Counted from the stretch's first letter, positions 1 through 9,136 are shown. The stretch is DNA of 64,000 bases from JALYOC01 sp036675345 (GCA_036675345.1 JAKFFE010000021.1:248001-312000), one strand, 5' to 3'. Numbers and translations are program-made. Notes: a model not told the origin generated them from the sequence alone.

Positions 1-387
1 AAGGCGCAGGAGGGGAGGGCCTCGCGCCGCTCGATCCGCCAGGCGCCCAAGCCCCACCTGGTCGAGAAGTGGCTGCACGTGGGGGCGGACGCGGTAACGG
101 TGGATCCGGCGCTGATCCGCACCATCCAGTGGAAGCAGGTCAACCTGCTGGATCCGGCGGCGATTGCCGCCCTGGGCAAGTTCGACGTCATCCTCTGCCG
201 CAACGTGCTGATCTACTTCCGGGAGGCGACCACCCAGCAGGTGGTGGGGAGCCTGGCCCGGCAGCTGGGCCCGGACGGGGTGCTGTGCGTGGGCGTCTCC
301 GAATCCTTGATGCGGTTCGGCTCGGCGCTGGAGTGTCACGAGCAGGGCGGCGCCTTCTTCTACCGCCCGGCGGAGAGTGGCCAATGA
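1..387 (+). CDS. cheR: Chemotaxis protein methyltransferase CheR (3' part only)
   Basis: The reading frame is open from the first base, so only the C-terminal 128 residues are in the window. CheR transfers methyl groups from S-adenosylmethionine to glutamates of methyl-accepting chemoreceptors. The visible part holds the conserved FDVILCRNVLIYF segment of the SAM-binding fold, followed by the typical C-terminal GVSESL...FFYRP end. The stop overlaps the cheB start (ATGA), so the two adaptation enzymes are translationally coupled and probably end a chemosensory operon that lies to the left. The start and the N-terminal four-helix domain lie outside the window. Confidence 0.9.
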   Translation, partial: KAQEGRASRRSIRQAPKPHLVEKWLHVGADAVTVDPALIRTIQWKQVNLLDPAAIAALGKFDVILCRNVLIYFREATTQQVVGSLARQLGPDGVLCVGVSESLMRFGSALECHEQGGAFFYRPAESGQ

Positions 388-1418
388 GCCCTCCCCGGAT
401 CCGGACCCTGGTGGTGGACGACTCGGCGTTTGCCCGCAAGGTGCTGCGCGAGGTGCTGGCCTCCGCCCCGGACATCGAGGTGGTGGGGATTGCCCGCGAT
501 GGGCTGGAGGCCCTGGAGCGGATCGCCGAGCTCAACCCGGACGTGGTGACCCTGGACCTGGCGATGCCCCACCTGGACGGCACCGGGGTATTGCAGGCGC
601 TTCCCAGGGCGGGGGGCCCGCGGGTGGTGGTGGTCAGCACCTCCGATGCGGAGAGCGAACGCGCGATCGAGGCGATGCAGGCCGGCGCGGTGGAGCTGGT
701 GCACAAGCCCACCGCCCTGGCCACCCAGCAGCTGTTCGAGGTCGCCGCCGAGCTGGTGCGGGCGGTCCGGACCGCCTACGTGGCGCGGGTGATCCCGGCG
801 GACACCGCTTCCACCTGGGTGCCCCCTGCCCGGCGCCCGGCCAACGCGTCCCGGGTGGAGCTGGTGGTCCTGGGCACCTCCACCGGTGGGCCCCAGGCGC
901 TGACCCAGGTGATCTCCGCCTTGCCGGCGGACTTCCCGGTCCCGCTGGCGGTGGCGCTGCACATCCCCCCCGGCTACACCGAGGCGCTGGCCAAGCGGCT
1001 GGACGAAGCCTCCCGGGTGGAGGTGGTGGAGGCCTCCAACGGGCTGGCGCTGCTGCCGGGCCGGGTGGTGATCGCCCGCAGCGGGCTGCACCTGCGGGTG
1101 CGCCAGGGGCCCCAGGGGCTGGTCTGCGCCCTGGACGCCTCGCCGATGGAGAAGCCCCACCGTCCCTCGGTGGACGTGCTGTTCGAGTCGGCCGCCCAGG
1201 CGCTGGGAGACCGCGTCCTGGGGGTGGTGCTGACCGGGATGGGTGACGACGGCCTGCTGGGTTCGCGCGCGTTGGTGGCCCGCGGGGCGCGGGTCCTCAC
1301 CGAGGCGGAAGAGAGCTGCGTGGTCTACGGGATGCCGCGGACGGTGACCGAGGCCGGGCTGTCCCACGCCCAGGTCCCCCTCCCGCAAATCGTGGAGGCG
1401 ATCCTCCGGCTGATCTAG
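384..1418 (+). CDS. cheB: Chemotaxis response regulator protein-glutamate methylesterase CheB
   Basis: CheB removes methyl groups from chemoreceptors when its receiver is phosphorylated. The protein has 344 residues, normal for the family. The receiver (residues 5-120) has the acidic pair D12/D13, the phosphorylation site D58 in VVTLDLAMP and the lysine in HKPT. A proline-rich linker leads to the methylesterase domain (about 158-344). It keeps the catalytic triad S166 (GTSTGG), H193 (ALHIPPG) and D289 (TGMGDDG). The ATG at 384 is chosen because it overlaps the cheR stop by four bases; upstream in-frame sequence is the shadow of cheR. All active-site residues are present, so it should be functional. 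Confidence 0.95.
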   Translation: MSPPRIRTLVVDDSAFARKVLREVLASAPDIEVVGIARDGLEALERIAELNPDVVTLDLAMPHLDGTGVLQALPRAGGPRVVVVSTSDAESERAIEAMQAGAVELVHKPTALATQQLFEVAAELVRAVRTAYVARVIPADTASTWVPPARRPANASRVELVVLGTSTGGPQALTQVISALPADFPVPLAVALHIPPGYTEALAKRLDEASRVEVVEASNGLALLPGRVVIARSGLHLRVRQGPQGLVCALDASPMEKPHRPSVDVLFESAAQALGDRVLGVVLTGMGDDGLLGSRALVARGARVLTEAEESCVVYGMPRTVTEAGLSHAQVPLPQIVEAILRLI

Positions 1419-1432
1419 TCCACGCGCCGCTG

Positions 1433-1457
1433 GGAGCTGGTGGGATGGCTCAGCTCC
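1433..1457 (+). terminator. Weak hairpin after cheB
   Basis: GGAGCTG and CAGCTCC form a perfect 7-bp stem around an 11-nt loop, 15 nt after the cheB stop and just before the convergent membrane-protein gene. There is no T-run, so a terminator role is only a suggestion. Confidence 0.3.
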
Positions 1458-1475
1458 GCCTCCGCTTCGGGTGAC

Positions 1476-2300
1476 TCAGGCGGAAGGGGCGGGGGAGGCG
1501 GAGGGCGCGGCGGACTGGTGGACCACCATCCGCTGCAGGATCCCGGCGGCCAGGAAGGAGCCGCAGGCGAACAGCCGCAGCGCCTCCTCCAGGGAACGCA
1601 CCTGGCCGCGATCGTACTGCAGCAGGGTCATCACCGAGACCACCCCGTCGTAGAGCAGCCAGCCCAGGGTCCCGACCACGATCATCGACCACGGCCAGGC
1701 CAGCGAACCGCCGCGCAACGCCAGGGCGGTGAGCAGGATCGGTCCCAGCACCCCCAGGGTGACGATGTCTCCCACGCAGGCCGCCAGCCGGACCAGCGAG
1801 TCCAGCTGTCCATCCGCCAGGCCGCGGAGGGCGGCGATCGCGGCGGGCCCCGCCACCAGCAGTCCGATGGCGATGGAGATCACGGTCACCGCCAGCCGGG
1901 TGCCGGGCTTGACCATCAGGTTCAGCCCCGCGGCCTTCCAGGCCCGGGCCACCATCACCGCGCCCACCACGGTGGCGATGTTGCCGGCCCAGACGATCAG
2001 CCCGCTGGTGATCGCCATCGCGGAGGAGATCTCGCGCTGGGCGCCGTGGGAGACGGCGCCGAAGATCAGGGCGTTGAGGAAGAAGACGAAGTAGGCGGTG
2101 CCCAACAGGCCCCAGGCCTTGCGCATGTAGTCGCCGCGATCGAACTGGGCGGCGCCAATGAAGCAGCCGATGGCCGCCAGGGCGCGGGCCACCAGGCCGG
2201 CGGTCCGGTAGGTGGTGGGAGTGGGATCGGAAGCGGCGAAGAACGCGTACAGCCCTACCGCCAGCAGCACCGGCAACGAGGCGACCAGTCCCCTCCTCAT
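1476..2300 (-). CDS. Polytopic membrane protein of unknown function
   Basis: I do not recognise a named family. The 274-residue protein begins MRRGLVASLPVLLAVGLYAF and carries about seven or eight hydrophobic segments, with short charged loops such as DRGDYMRKAW. The C-terminal tail is Ala/Pro/Ser rich and likely cytoplasmic. The ATG at 2300 overlaps the TGA of the upstream 77-residue gene (ATGA), so the two are translated as a pair; the frame stays open further upstream, but that region belongs to the other gene. No enzymatic motif was seen. It could be a sensor input domain or a small transport-like protein. Confidence 0.75.
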   Translation of the reverse strand: MRRGLVASLPVLLAVGLYAFFAASDPTPTTYRTAGLVARALAAIGCFIGAAQFDRGDYMRKAWGLLGTAYFVFFLNALIFGAVSHGAQREISSAMAITSGLIVWAGNIATVVGAVMVARAWKAAGLNLMVKPGTRLAVTVISIAIGLLVAGPAAIAALRGLADGQLDSLVRLAACVGDIVTLGVLGPILLTALALRGGSLAWPWSMIVVGTLGWLLYDGVVSVMTLLQYDRGQVRSLEEALRLFACGSFLAAGILQRMVVHQSAAPSASPAPSA

Positions 2301-2530
2301 TTCAGCTCCTGTGTGATCCGCGCGAGGATCGCGTCGGCGTTGGTGGTCCCGATCAGGATCATCAACATCGGGCGCAGTGAGGGTAGCACCAGCTTCAACT
2401 GGGACGCGGAAAGCGAGGTGGGCGCCACGCCGACCTTCTGCTTGCAGAAGGTGTTGACCGTGCTGCGCGCGGAGGGTTCGCCGAGATACTCGGAGATCCG
2501 GGTGACCAGGAGTTCGTAGGGGCTCGTCAC
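2297..2530 (-). CDS. Small protein of unknown function coupled to a membrane protein
   Basis: This 77-residue protein starts MTSPYELLVTRISEYLGEPS and looks soluble and mostly helical. It contains one cysteine (TFCKQK) and a hydrophobic helix, MLMILIGTTNADAIL. Its stop overlaps the start of the following membrane protein gene. The pattern of a short cytosolic helical protein followed by a polytopic membrane protein suggests joint function, but neither belongs to a family I can name. It heads a two-gene unit divergent from the AsmA-like gene. Confidence 0.65.
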   Translation of the reverse strand: MTSPYELLVTRISEYLGEPSARSTVNTFCKQKVGVAPTSLSASQLKLVLPSLRPMLMILIGTTNADAILARITQELK

Positions 2531-2565
2531 GGCGGCGGCACACTACCGGACTGCCAGTGAAAGTC

Positions 2566-2582
2566 GCCAAATGTCGTTTGGC
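2566..2582. promoter_or_regulatory. Inverted repeat in divergent intergenic region
   Basis: GCCAAA-tgtcg-TTTGGC is a perfect 6+6 bp dyad in the 146-bp gap between the minus-strand 77-residue gene and the plus-strand AsmA-like gene. The position fits an operator for a dimeric regulator acting on one or both promoters. No matching regulator gene is adjacent and I could not identify clear -35/-10 boxes. Confidence 0.35.
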
Positions 2583-2676
2583 CGGCAAAACGCAGCCGGT
2601 CCGCCGAGCAGCCGCCCAGGCGGGCGCCGGTTGCGGGCCGTGAAGTCGGCGCAGACCTTCCGTCGAAGGATCCGAC

Positions 2677-4755
2677 ATGACTCCCACCCCCAAGAAGAGA
2701 CGCCTGCCGCGGATGCTGCTGGCTGCCGCCGCGGTCCTGGTTGCCTGCCTGGCCGCGCTGCCCTTCCTGATCCAGTCCGAGCGGGTGCTGGCCCAGGTCC
2801 GCGACCGGGTCCTGCCCTCGGTCTCCACCAGCCTGGGCCGTCAGGTGCAGGTGGCCTCGGTGGACCTGGATCTGTTTCCGCGGGTGGAGATCACCCTGCG
2901 GGGCCTGGAAGTGGCGGGCGGCCCGGGCGAGCCGCCGCTGGCCACCGCCCAGCGCAGCGTGGCCCGCCCCCGGCTGTGGCCGCTGGTCCGGTCCCTGGGC
3001 GCGGAGGTCCAGGTGGACGGGCTGGTGATGGAGGACGTGACCCTGGCGGTGGTCAAGCGTCCGGATGGCGAGTGGTCCTACGAGGATCTGGGGGCGGCGA
3101 CGCCCGCCGCGGCCGCAGGTGCGCCGTCGCCGGAGGTGGGCACCGCTTCCCGGGACGAGAAGGGGGAGACGGCCTGGGTGCTTTCCTCGGTGCAGCTGCG
3201 GAACGTCGAGGTGCGGATGATCGACCGGACCTCGCAGCCGGAGAAGTCGGTGCGGCTGCCGGGGTTGTCCCTGACCACCGGCGAGGTGGGCTTTGGCCGG
3301 CCGTTGACTGCGCACTTCCAGGGAGAGGGGATGGAAGGGGAGCTGGGCCTGGACCACCTGCCGCCCCGCTTTGACGGACTGGCGCCGGCCGCGTGGCCCC
3401 GGCTGTCGGGGGGGCTGAGGGTCAACGGGATGCCGCTGGCGGTGGTGCGGGACTATCTGCCCAGCGGCTTCTCGGAGCTGGTCACCGGGGGCAAGTTGGC
3501 GGGCGAGACGACCTTCTCCTCCGCCCCCGACGGACAGTGGGTGATGAGCGGCCCGATGCGGGTGGAGGAGCTGTCGCTGCGGGGAGAGCCCGCCACCGGC
3601 AGGGCGGTGGTGCGCCTGGCCTTCCCGCCCTGGAATCCAGATGCCCTCTCCACCCGCCTGGACCGGCTGGCGTTGCAGGGGCCGGGGGTGGAGCTGGGCG
3701 GCTGGGTCAGCGCCGAGGGCACCCCGCTGAAGGTCCGCTTCGCGCTGGCCGGGAACCTCCTCGATCTGGACGCGCTGCTGGCGGCGCTGCCGGAGGAGCC
3801 AGGGAGCGGAGTGGGGGGATCGGGGACCGCCGGCGCGCCGGAGCAGCCGAACGCTGAGGCCGAGGACGCCCCACCCGCCCCCGAGCCGCTGGTCTCCGCG
3901 TCCGCCCGCGACAGCCTCCGGGAGGTGGCGGCGGAAGGCACCCTGAAGATCTCCCGGGTGGTCCGCGGGAAGCTGCAGGCCACCGAACTGGACGCGCGCG
4001 CCACGCTGCAAGGGGGAGTGCTCACCCTGAACCAGGCCCAGGCCTCGCTGTTCGGCGGGCGAATGGACGCCTCCGGCACCCGCATCGACGTGCGCCAGGC
4101 GACTCCCCAGTGGACCCTGGCCGCCGGGCTGGAGCGGGTGGATCTGGGCGCGGCCCTGGCCGCGGTGGGCGGCACCGCGGCGGTCCAGGGGCTGGCCCAG
4201 GGACGGCTGACCCTCACCGGAGCAGGCAACGACTGGAGCGCCCTGCTCAAGACCCTGGTCGGTCAGGGGCAGCTGGTGCTGGCGGAGGGAGGCCTGCCGG
4301 CGGTGGAGCTGGGCTCGAAGCTGGCGGCCGCGCTGCCGGGAGGGAAGCTGGCCGCTCTGGCGGAGCGCGCGGGGCAGGGGACGCCCCTCAAGGATCTGAG
4401 CGCCAGCTTCCGGATCCAGGATGGCTGGCTGCTGCTGACCCGCCCGCTGAACGTGGAGTCCCGGTTCGGCACCGCGTCGCTGGGAGGAAGGATCGGCCTC
4501 GATCAGCGGCTGGACCTGCAGGGGGAGGCGAAGCTGACCCCCCAGTTCGTGACCCAGGTCACCGGGGGACGGTTGAACCCCAGCGGTCCGGTCCCGTTGC
4601 CGCTGCGGCTGGGAGGGACGCTGAAGGCGCCCTCGGTGGTCCCCGGCTCGCCCCGGGGCGCGATCCGGGGCGCGGTGGAGCAGAAGGTCCGCAGCCGGGT
4701 GGAGGAGGAGCTGAAGGATCGGGCCCGGCGGGTGCTGCCACAGCTGCGGCGCTGA
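2677..4755 (+). CDS. AsmA family protein (bridge-like envelope protein)
   Basis: The 692-residue protein has an N-terminal positive patch and one membrane anchor (RRLPRMLLAAAAVLVACLAALPFLI), then a long periplasmic beta-rich region. The start of the mature part (DRVLPSVSTSLGRQVQVASVDLDLFPRVEITLRGLEV) is the classic AsmA N-terminal pattern. A second AsmA-type region occupies about residues 440-640. A proline/acid-rich linker lies near residues 375-410. AsmA-like proteins are anchored in the inner membrane and are linked to phospholipid transport and outer-membrane homeostasis. The ATG at 2677 is preceded by AAGGA six bases upstream. The product is shorter than the longest AsmA/TamB bridge proteins. 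Confidence 0.8.
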   Translation: MTPTPKKRRLPRMLLAAAAVLVACLAALPFLIQSERVLAQVRDRVLPSVSTSLGRQVQVASVDLDLFPRVEITLRGLEVAGGPGEPPLATAQRSVARPRLWPLVRSLGAEVQVDGLVMEDVTLAVVKRPDGEWSYEDLGAATPAAAAGAPSPEVGTASRDEKGETAWVLSSVQLRNVEVRMIDRTSQPEKSVRLPGLSLTTGEVGFGRPLTAHFQGEGMEGELGLDHLPPRFDGLAPAAWPRLSGGLRVNGMPLAVVRDYLPSGFSELVTGGKLAGETTFSSAPDGQWVMSGPMRVEELSLRGEPATGRAVVRLAFPPWNPDALSTRLDRLALQGPGVELGGWVSAEGTPLKVRFALAGNLLDLDALLAALPEEPGSGVGGSGTAGAPEQPNAEAEDAPPAPEPLVSASARDSLREVAAEGTLKISRVVRGKLQATELDARATLQGGVLTLNQAQASLFGGRMDASGTRIDVRQATPQWTLAAGLERVDLGAALAAVGGTAAVQGLAQGRLTLTGAGNDWSALLKTLVGQGQLVLAEGGLPAVELGSKLAAALPGGKLAALAERAGQGTPLKDLSASFRIQDGWLLLTRPLNVESRFGTASLGGRIGLDQRLDLQGEAKLTPQFVTQVTGGRLNPSGPVPLPLRLGGTLKAPSVVPGSPRGAIRGAVEQKVRSRVEEELKDRARRVLPQLRR

Positions 4756-4803
4756 TCGCGGCACCGGTTGACGGGAAGCGGGCGTCGCGCGATTGAAGCC
4801 TCC

Positions 4804-5631
4804 GTGCGACTGGGCGGCTTCGTCATCCATGGCAACAACGCGGACACCCTGGGGGCCTGCCTGCAATCGCTCCAGGCGGTCTGCGACCAGGTGGTGGCGT
4901 TGGACTCGCACTCCACCGATGGATCGGCCCAGCTGGCCCAGGCCGCGGGGGTGACCACCGGCAACCACCGCTGGCGCGGGTACGGCCACGCGCGCGCCAC
5001 CGCGGCGGCGATGCTGGCGGACTGCGACTACCTCACCTTCCTGGATGCGGATGAGCGCTATTCACCGGGGAGCGCGGAGGCGCTCTTGCGCTGGAAGAAG
5101 GACGGCCCACGGGGTCCGTACTTCCGGCTGCTGCGGCACGACTGGGCAGAGCTGCCCACCGGCCGCTTCCGGTTCCGTCCGCTGCGCCAGTACCGGCTGT
5201 TCCGTCGGGACACCGCGGTGTGGACTCCGCAGATGGTGGTCCACGAGTCGGTGCCCAAGCACTTCGGCCCAGGACCGGTCCTGCCGGGAGTGGAGATCGA
5301 TCACCGCTTCGCCACCACCCTGGAGCGGCGCCGGGACAAGGAGGAACGCTACGCCCTGCTGTGGGCGGTGCAGGCCTTCGCCCACGGGAAGCGGGCCCGG
5401 CCCTCCGGCCGGCAGCGGTGGGCGCACGTCACCCGCAACGCGCTGATCAAGGGCGCGCTGTTTCGAGGTGGGCGCGCGGGCTGGACCCTCTCCACCACCG
5501 TGGCCGAGTACCACGTGCGCAAGTACGTCCACCTGCGCGCGCTCCAGCGGGGAGGACATCCCCAACTGGTGCAGGCCTACGCGGAGGAGCGGTACGAGGA
5601 GCTGTTCCGGCTCCTCGATCAGGTCCGCTGA
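4804..5631 (+). CDS. Family 2 glycosyltransferase (LPS core WaaE/KdtX-like)
   Basis: The N-terminal RLGGFVIHGNNADTLGACLQSL, the DSHSTDGSAQ nucleotide-binding turn and the FLDADERYSP segment with its DxD-type metal site mark a GT-A fold family 2 transferase. The middle and C-terminal part (QYRLFRRD, VVHESV) resembles the small WaaE/KdtX-type lipopolysaccharide-core glucosyltransferases. It should transfer a hexose to lipid A core or another envelope glycan at the inner face of the membrane. GTG at 4804 gives the usual short lead before the first strand; an in-frame TTG at 4768 is the alternative, and neither has a good ribosome site. It follows the AsmA-like gene on the same strand, so both may serve the outer envelope. 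Confidence 0.8.
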   Translation: MRLGGFVIHGNNADTLGACLQSLQAVCDQVVALDSHSTDGSAQLAQAAGVTTGNHRWRGYGHARATAAAMLADCDYLTFLDADERYSPGSAEALLRWKKDGPRGPYFRLLRHDWAELPTGRFRFRPLRQYRLFRRDTAVWTPQMVVHESVPKHFGPGPVLPGVEIDHRFATTLERRRDKEERYALLWAVQAFAHGKRARPSGRQRWAHVTRNALIKGALFRGGRAGWTLSTTVAEYHVRKYVHLRALQRGGHPQLVQAYAEERYEELFRLLDQVR

Positions 5632-5638
5632 ACCGAAC

Positions 5639-6634
5639 CTAGGCCGGGGCCGGAGCGGCGGGAGTCGGCTCCGGGGTGCTGTCCGCGTGGGTCCGGTGGA
5701 TGAACGAGTACACGTCCATCAGGTCCCGCGGCGCCTGCCCCGCCTCGCGCAGCTTCTGCTCGGTGGTCTGGGCCACCGCCAGCAGCTTGGCGTACTTGGC
5801 GGCGGTCACCGGCTTGGAGGTGTCCACGTCCATCCCCAGGATGGTGGCCTGGCCGGCAAAGGCGATCGGCTTGACGCACACGTGCTGGGTGGGCGCGAAG
5901 GTGGCGCCGAACAGGGTGGCCAGCGGCCAGGTGGTCTCGCGGGACTTGCCCTCCTTGTCCACCAGCTTCAGCCCGGCGGCGAACTTCTCCACCCGCTGGG
6001 CGTACTCGCCGGTCCCGTGCAGCAGCTCGCGCAGCGAGGCCACCACCTCCGGACGCTTCTCCGCCGGCAGGGCGATGAAGGGGATGGCGCCCTCCTGGGG
6101 GAAGACGATGTTGGTGGCCTGGAGCAGGCGCACCGCGCTGTCGAACAGCTCCTCCGGGGTGGCGCTGTCGAACCGGGCCAGGGACAGCTCCTCCTGGGCC
6201 AGACGGATCGCGCCGGCCTTGTAGGTCTTCTTCCCCTTGGCGGTCAGCTCACCGCGCTCGCCCTTGGTGAAGGCCTCTCCCTCGAAGCCGCCCTCGAAGG
6301 CCTTGGCGAACCACTCCACCTGCGCCTGGGGGGAGGGGAAGGCGGCGGCGCGACCCTTGCGGGGCGCCGGCTTCTTGCCGTTCTTCTTCGCCGACGCCTT
6401 GCGGGGGGCCGGGCGTCCACGGACCAGCGAGTCCAGGGCGGCGCGATCCTCGCTGCTCAGCTCCGCCATCTCGGTCAGCCCGGGCGCCTGGCCCTTCTTG
6501 AAGGTGCGCTGGCCACCCTGCTCGAAGCCGATGATCATCTTGCCCTCGCGCTCCTCCAGCAGCACGCCGGGGCCCCACTCGGGGTGGTTCGAGTGCTTGA
6601 AAATCACGGGAGCGGTCGGGGTCGGTTTGGCCAT
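5639..6634 (-). CDS. Uncharacterised protein with small N-terminal beta-barrel-like domain
   Basis: The 331-residue protein starts MAKPTPTAPVIFKHSNHPEW. Residues 8-42 (HPEWGPGVLLEEREGKMIIGFEQGG) resemble the small DUF3553/Tudor-like barrels that begin 'H.EWG.G.V'. A basic Lys/Ala/Pro linker follows at about residues 70-95, then a mostly helical globular domain with no catalytic motif I recognise. The end is Pro/Ala rich. ATG at 6634 was chosen over an in-frame upstream codon because homologous character begins there. It lies 75 bp downstream of the cysteine desulfurase on the same strand and may be the last gene of that unit. It runs into the convergent glycosyltransferase with almost no gap. 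Confidence 0.75.
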   Translation of the reverse strand: MAKPTPTAPVIFKHSNHPEWGPGVLLEEREGKMIIGFEQGGQRTFKKGQAPGLTEMAELSSEDRAALDSLVRGRPAPRKASAKKNGKKPAPRKGRAAAFPSPQAQVEWFAKAFEGGFEGEAFTKGERGELTAKGKKTYKAGAIRLAQEELSLARFDSATPEELFDSAVRLLQATNIVFPQEGAIPFIALPAEKRPEVVASLRELLHGTGEYAQRVEKFAAGLKLVDKEGKSRETTWPLATLFGATFAPTQHVCVKPIAFAGQATILGMDVDTSKPVTAAKYAKLLAVAQTTEQKLREAGQAPRDLMDVYSFIHRTHADSTPEPTPAAPAPA

Positions 6635-6709
6635 GTAGGTTGCCTTTAACCGATGGGAGCCCCGGTTACGAGCCAAGTCCCGGCCCAGGGTCCGAAACCG
6701 GCAGGCCGA

Positions 6710-7858
6710 TCAGCGCGGGGAGCGAGCGCTGGGGACCTGCCGGACCAGCGCCTCCACCACCCGCTCCACCTCTTCCCCGGTGGTGGTGCCCCCCAGGGAG
6801 AAGCGCAGCGAGGCCAGGGCGTCCTGTGGCCCCAGCCCCATCGCGCTCAGCACCGGCGAGGGGTTCACCGAACCCGACGAGCAGGCGGCGCCGGCGGAGA
6901 CGCAGATCCCCTCCAGATCCAGGGCGATCAGCAGCGACTCCCCGTCCGCGCCGTCGAACCTCAAGTTGGTGGTGTTGGGGATGCGGGGGGCGCCGGCGCC
7001 ATTGACCCAGACCTGGGGGATCCGCCGCACGACCTCCTGCTCCAGCCGGTCCCGCAGCGAGGCCAGCCGGGGAGACTCCACCGGCAGCTCCTGGACCGCC
7101 AGTGACAGCGCCAGGGCCAGCGCCTCGGCGAAGACCACGTTGGAGCTGCCTCCGCGCAGGCCGTTCTCCTGGTTGCCCGGGATCACCGAGGCGACCGGCA
7201 GCCCGCGGCGGACCACCAGCACCCCCACCCCCAGCGGGGCGCCGAACTTGTGGCCGGAGATTGCCAGCAGGTCCGCGTGCACCTCGCGCAGGGTGACCGG
7301 GACCTTGCCCACCGCCTGCACCGCGTCCACGTGGAAGAGCACGCCCCTCTCGCGGCAGGCGCGGGCCACCTCGTTGACCGGCTGCAGCACCCCGGTCTCG
7401 TTGTTGGCCAGCATCAGCGAACACACCAAGGTCCGCTCGTCCAGCTGGGCACTCACCTCTTCGGCGCGCACCCGGCCGTCGGGGCCGGGAGGGATCTCCA
7501 CCACCTCGGCGCCGTCCTTGGCCAGCTGGGCCGCGGCCAGGCGCACCGCGGGGTGTTCGATCCGGGAGAGGACGATCCGGTTCCGCGCCCGTTCCGCCCG
7601 GGCGGAGAAGGCGCCCTTGAGGGCAAGGGCATCCGCCTCGGAGCCAGAGCCGGTGAACACCACCTCCCGGGGTTCGGCGCCCAGCAGCTGGGCCACCTGG
7701 GACCGGGCACGATCCAGCCGGGTCCGGGCCTCCCGGCCGCCCTGGTGGACGGAGGAGGCGTTCCCCGGATGGGAGGGTGCCCGTCGGAAGGCCTCCACCA
7801 GCAGTGCCGACACCTCCGGACGGACCGGGGTGCTGGCGTTGTGGTCGAAGTAGATCAC
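6710..7858 (-). CDS. Cysteine desulfurase (NifS/IscS family)
   Basis: This PLP enzyme converts cysteine to alanine and supplies persulfide sulfur for iron-sulfur clusters or thiolated cofactors. It has 382 residues, the normal size. It starts at once with the family signature YFDHNASTPVRPEV. The PLP lysine is K204 in AISGHKFGAP, and the catalytic cysteine is C326 in GAACSSGS, a short loop followed by NPSPVL. The GTG at 7858 overlaps the TGA of the upstream DHH gene (GTGA). No IscU, IscA or SufE gene is adjacent, so the sulfur acceptor is not evident here; the call is to the family and not to iscS or nifS specifically. Confidence 0.9.
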   Translation of the reverse strand: MIYFDHNASTPVRPEVSALLVEAFRRAPSHPGNASSVHQGGREARTRLDRARSQVAQLLGAEPREVVFTGSGSEADALALKGAFSARAERARNRIVLSRIEHPAVRLAAAQLAKDGAEVVEIPPGPDGRVRAEEVSAQLDERTLVCSLMLANNETGVLQPVNEVARACRERGVLFHVDAVQAVGKVPVTLREVHADLLAISGHKFGAPLGVGVLVVRRGLPVASVIPGNQENGLRGGSSNVVFAEALALALSLAVQELPVESPRLASLRDRLEQEVVRRIPQVWVNGAGAPRIPNTTNLRFDGADGESLLIALDLEGICVSAGAACSSGSVNPSPVLSAMGLGPQDALASLRFSLGGTTTGEEVERVVEALVRQVPSARSPR

Positions 7859-8973
7859 GACCCGCGGTCGTCGGCGTCCAGCAGCGGGATCGGCTTTTGG
7901 CCCTCCACCCCGAACGCCTCCACGAAGCGCTTCACCAAGGACCGCTTGATCGCCGTCCGCTGGGCCTTGTTGCCCCACAGCGGCAGCCGGGCGCCGGCCA
8001 TGCTGCCGTGACCTCCGGCCGAGCCGCCGCAGTCCGCGCACAGCTCACGGATCAGCCGGCCGGCGTTCATCCTGCGATCGGTGGTGCGCAGGGAGAAGTA
8101 CAGCTGGTTGCGGAAGGTCCCGTAGGCCATCGACCACTTGATGCCCTCCACGAACATCAGCCGCTCGGCGACCTCCGCCACCATGTCCGGGGAGTAGACC
8201 TCCTCCAGGTCGGTGATGATCGCGGTGTCCCCGTAGACCTTCGCCCGCTCGATCGCCCGGTGGTACATCTGGAAGTAGCGCACCGGCAGATCCGGATGCT
8301 CGATGTGCCCCAAAAGGCGCTTGTCGATCCGGGGGAACAGCCACAGGTAGCTGTCCACGTCCGAGTCGGTGGTCTGCCGGCCCAGGTCCCGGGTGTCCGC
8401 CTTGATCCCGTAGAACAGCGCGGTGGCCACCTCCACCGAAGGTTCCATCCGCGCGGCCCGCAGATACTCCACCACCATCGTGGAGGTGGCGCCGAAGTCC
8501 CCGCCCACGTCCGCGTAGGGGACCGCCAGGGTCTCCTCCCGCAGCGGGTGGTGATCGATCACGATGTCCGCCTTGTGCCGCGCCGGCAGCGAGTGGTTCC
8601 CCACCACCGGCTGGGTGTCCACCATCGCCAGCAGGTCGTACTCGTCGAACACGATCTGCGAGATCGGGGAGACCGGCAGCCGCAGCACCTTCACGAAGGC
8701 GATGTTCTCCGCCCGGCCGATGATCCCGCCGTAGCCGACCCGCGCCTCTACCCCTGCCCGAAGCTCCAGCAACTGGGCCAGCGCCACCGCGGACGCCAGC
8801 GAGTCCGGATCCGGGTTGTCGTGGGTGAGGATCAGCGCCCTCTTGCGGCCCTTGGCCACCCGAAGCAGCCGCTCCACCTTGGCGCGGGCAGGCAGCCCCG
8901 CGACGCGTGGCGGGGGCCTCCCGTCTGTGTCGTCCAGGCGGGTCTTACGGGTCACTGTGGAAGGGCCGGGCAT
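7855..8973 (-). CDS. DHH/DHHA1 family phosphoesterase (NrnA-like)
   Basis: The 372-residue protein has the order of metal motifs of the DHH superfamily: ALILTHDNPDPDSLASA (motif I), AMVDTQP (motif II), VIDHHPL (the DHH box, motif III), and FYGIKADTRDLG (motif IV). The C-terminal DHHA1 domain ends with GGSAGGHGSMAGARLP, the substrate-binding glycine/histidine loop. Members hydrolyse short RNAs, pAp or cyclic dinucleotide products such as pGpG using manganese. It is 30-60 residues longer than typical NrnA, with about 35 extra N-terminal residues. ATG at 8973 is the only strong start. It is translationally coupled to the cysteine desulfurase downstream. Confidence 0.85.
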   Translation of the reverse strand: MPGPSTVTRKTRLDDTDGRPPPRVAGLPARAKVERLLRVAKGRKRALILTHDNPDPDSLASAVALAQLLELRAGVEARVGYGGIIGRAENIAFVKVLRLPVSPISQIVFDEYDLLAMVDTQPVVGNHSLPARHKADIVIDHHPLREETLAVPYADVGGDFGATSTMVVEYLRAARMEPSVEVATALFYGIKADTRDLGRQTTDSDVDSYLWLFPRIDKRLLGHIEHPDLPVRYFQMYHRAIERAKVYGDTAIITDLEEVYSPDMVAEVAERLMFVEGIKWSMAYGTFRNQLYFSLRTTDRRMNAGRLIRELCADCGGSAGGHGSMAGARLPLWGNKAQRTAIKRSLVKRFVEAFGVEGQKPIPLLDADDRGS

Positions 8974-9039
8974 GAGGGAGGCAGATTATATGCGCGCAAA
9001 CCAAAAGAGGAGCGCGTCGCCTTCGGGGATAACGGCCCG

Positions 9040-9065
9040 CGGCCGGTCTTTTCAGTGACCGGCCG
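9040..9065 (-). terminator. Perfect 9-bp hairpin between Fic-like and DHH genes
   Basis: CGGCCGGTC and GACCGGCCG form an uninterrupted stem around the 8-nt loop TTTTCAGT in the 163-bp gap between two minus-strand genes. It probably terminates the Fic-like transcript or insulates the DHH operon. There is no U-run on the minus strand, so intrinsic termination is unproven. Confidence 0.45.
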
Positions 9066-9136
9066 ACGGGACGCGCCCTGCCGCCAGGTGACCAGGGAGG
9101 CACGGCAGGGGAGGGGCTCCCGAGCGGGACGACCCC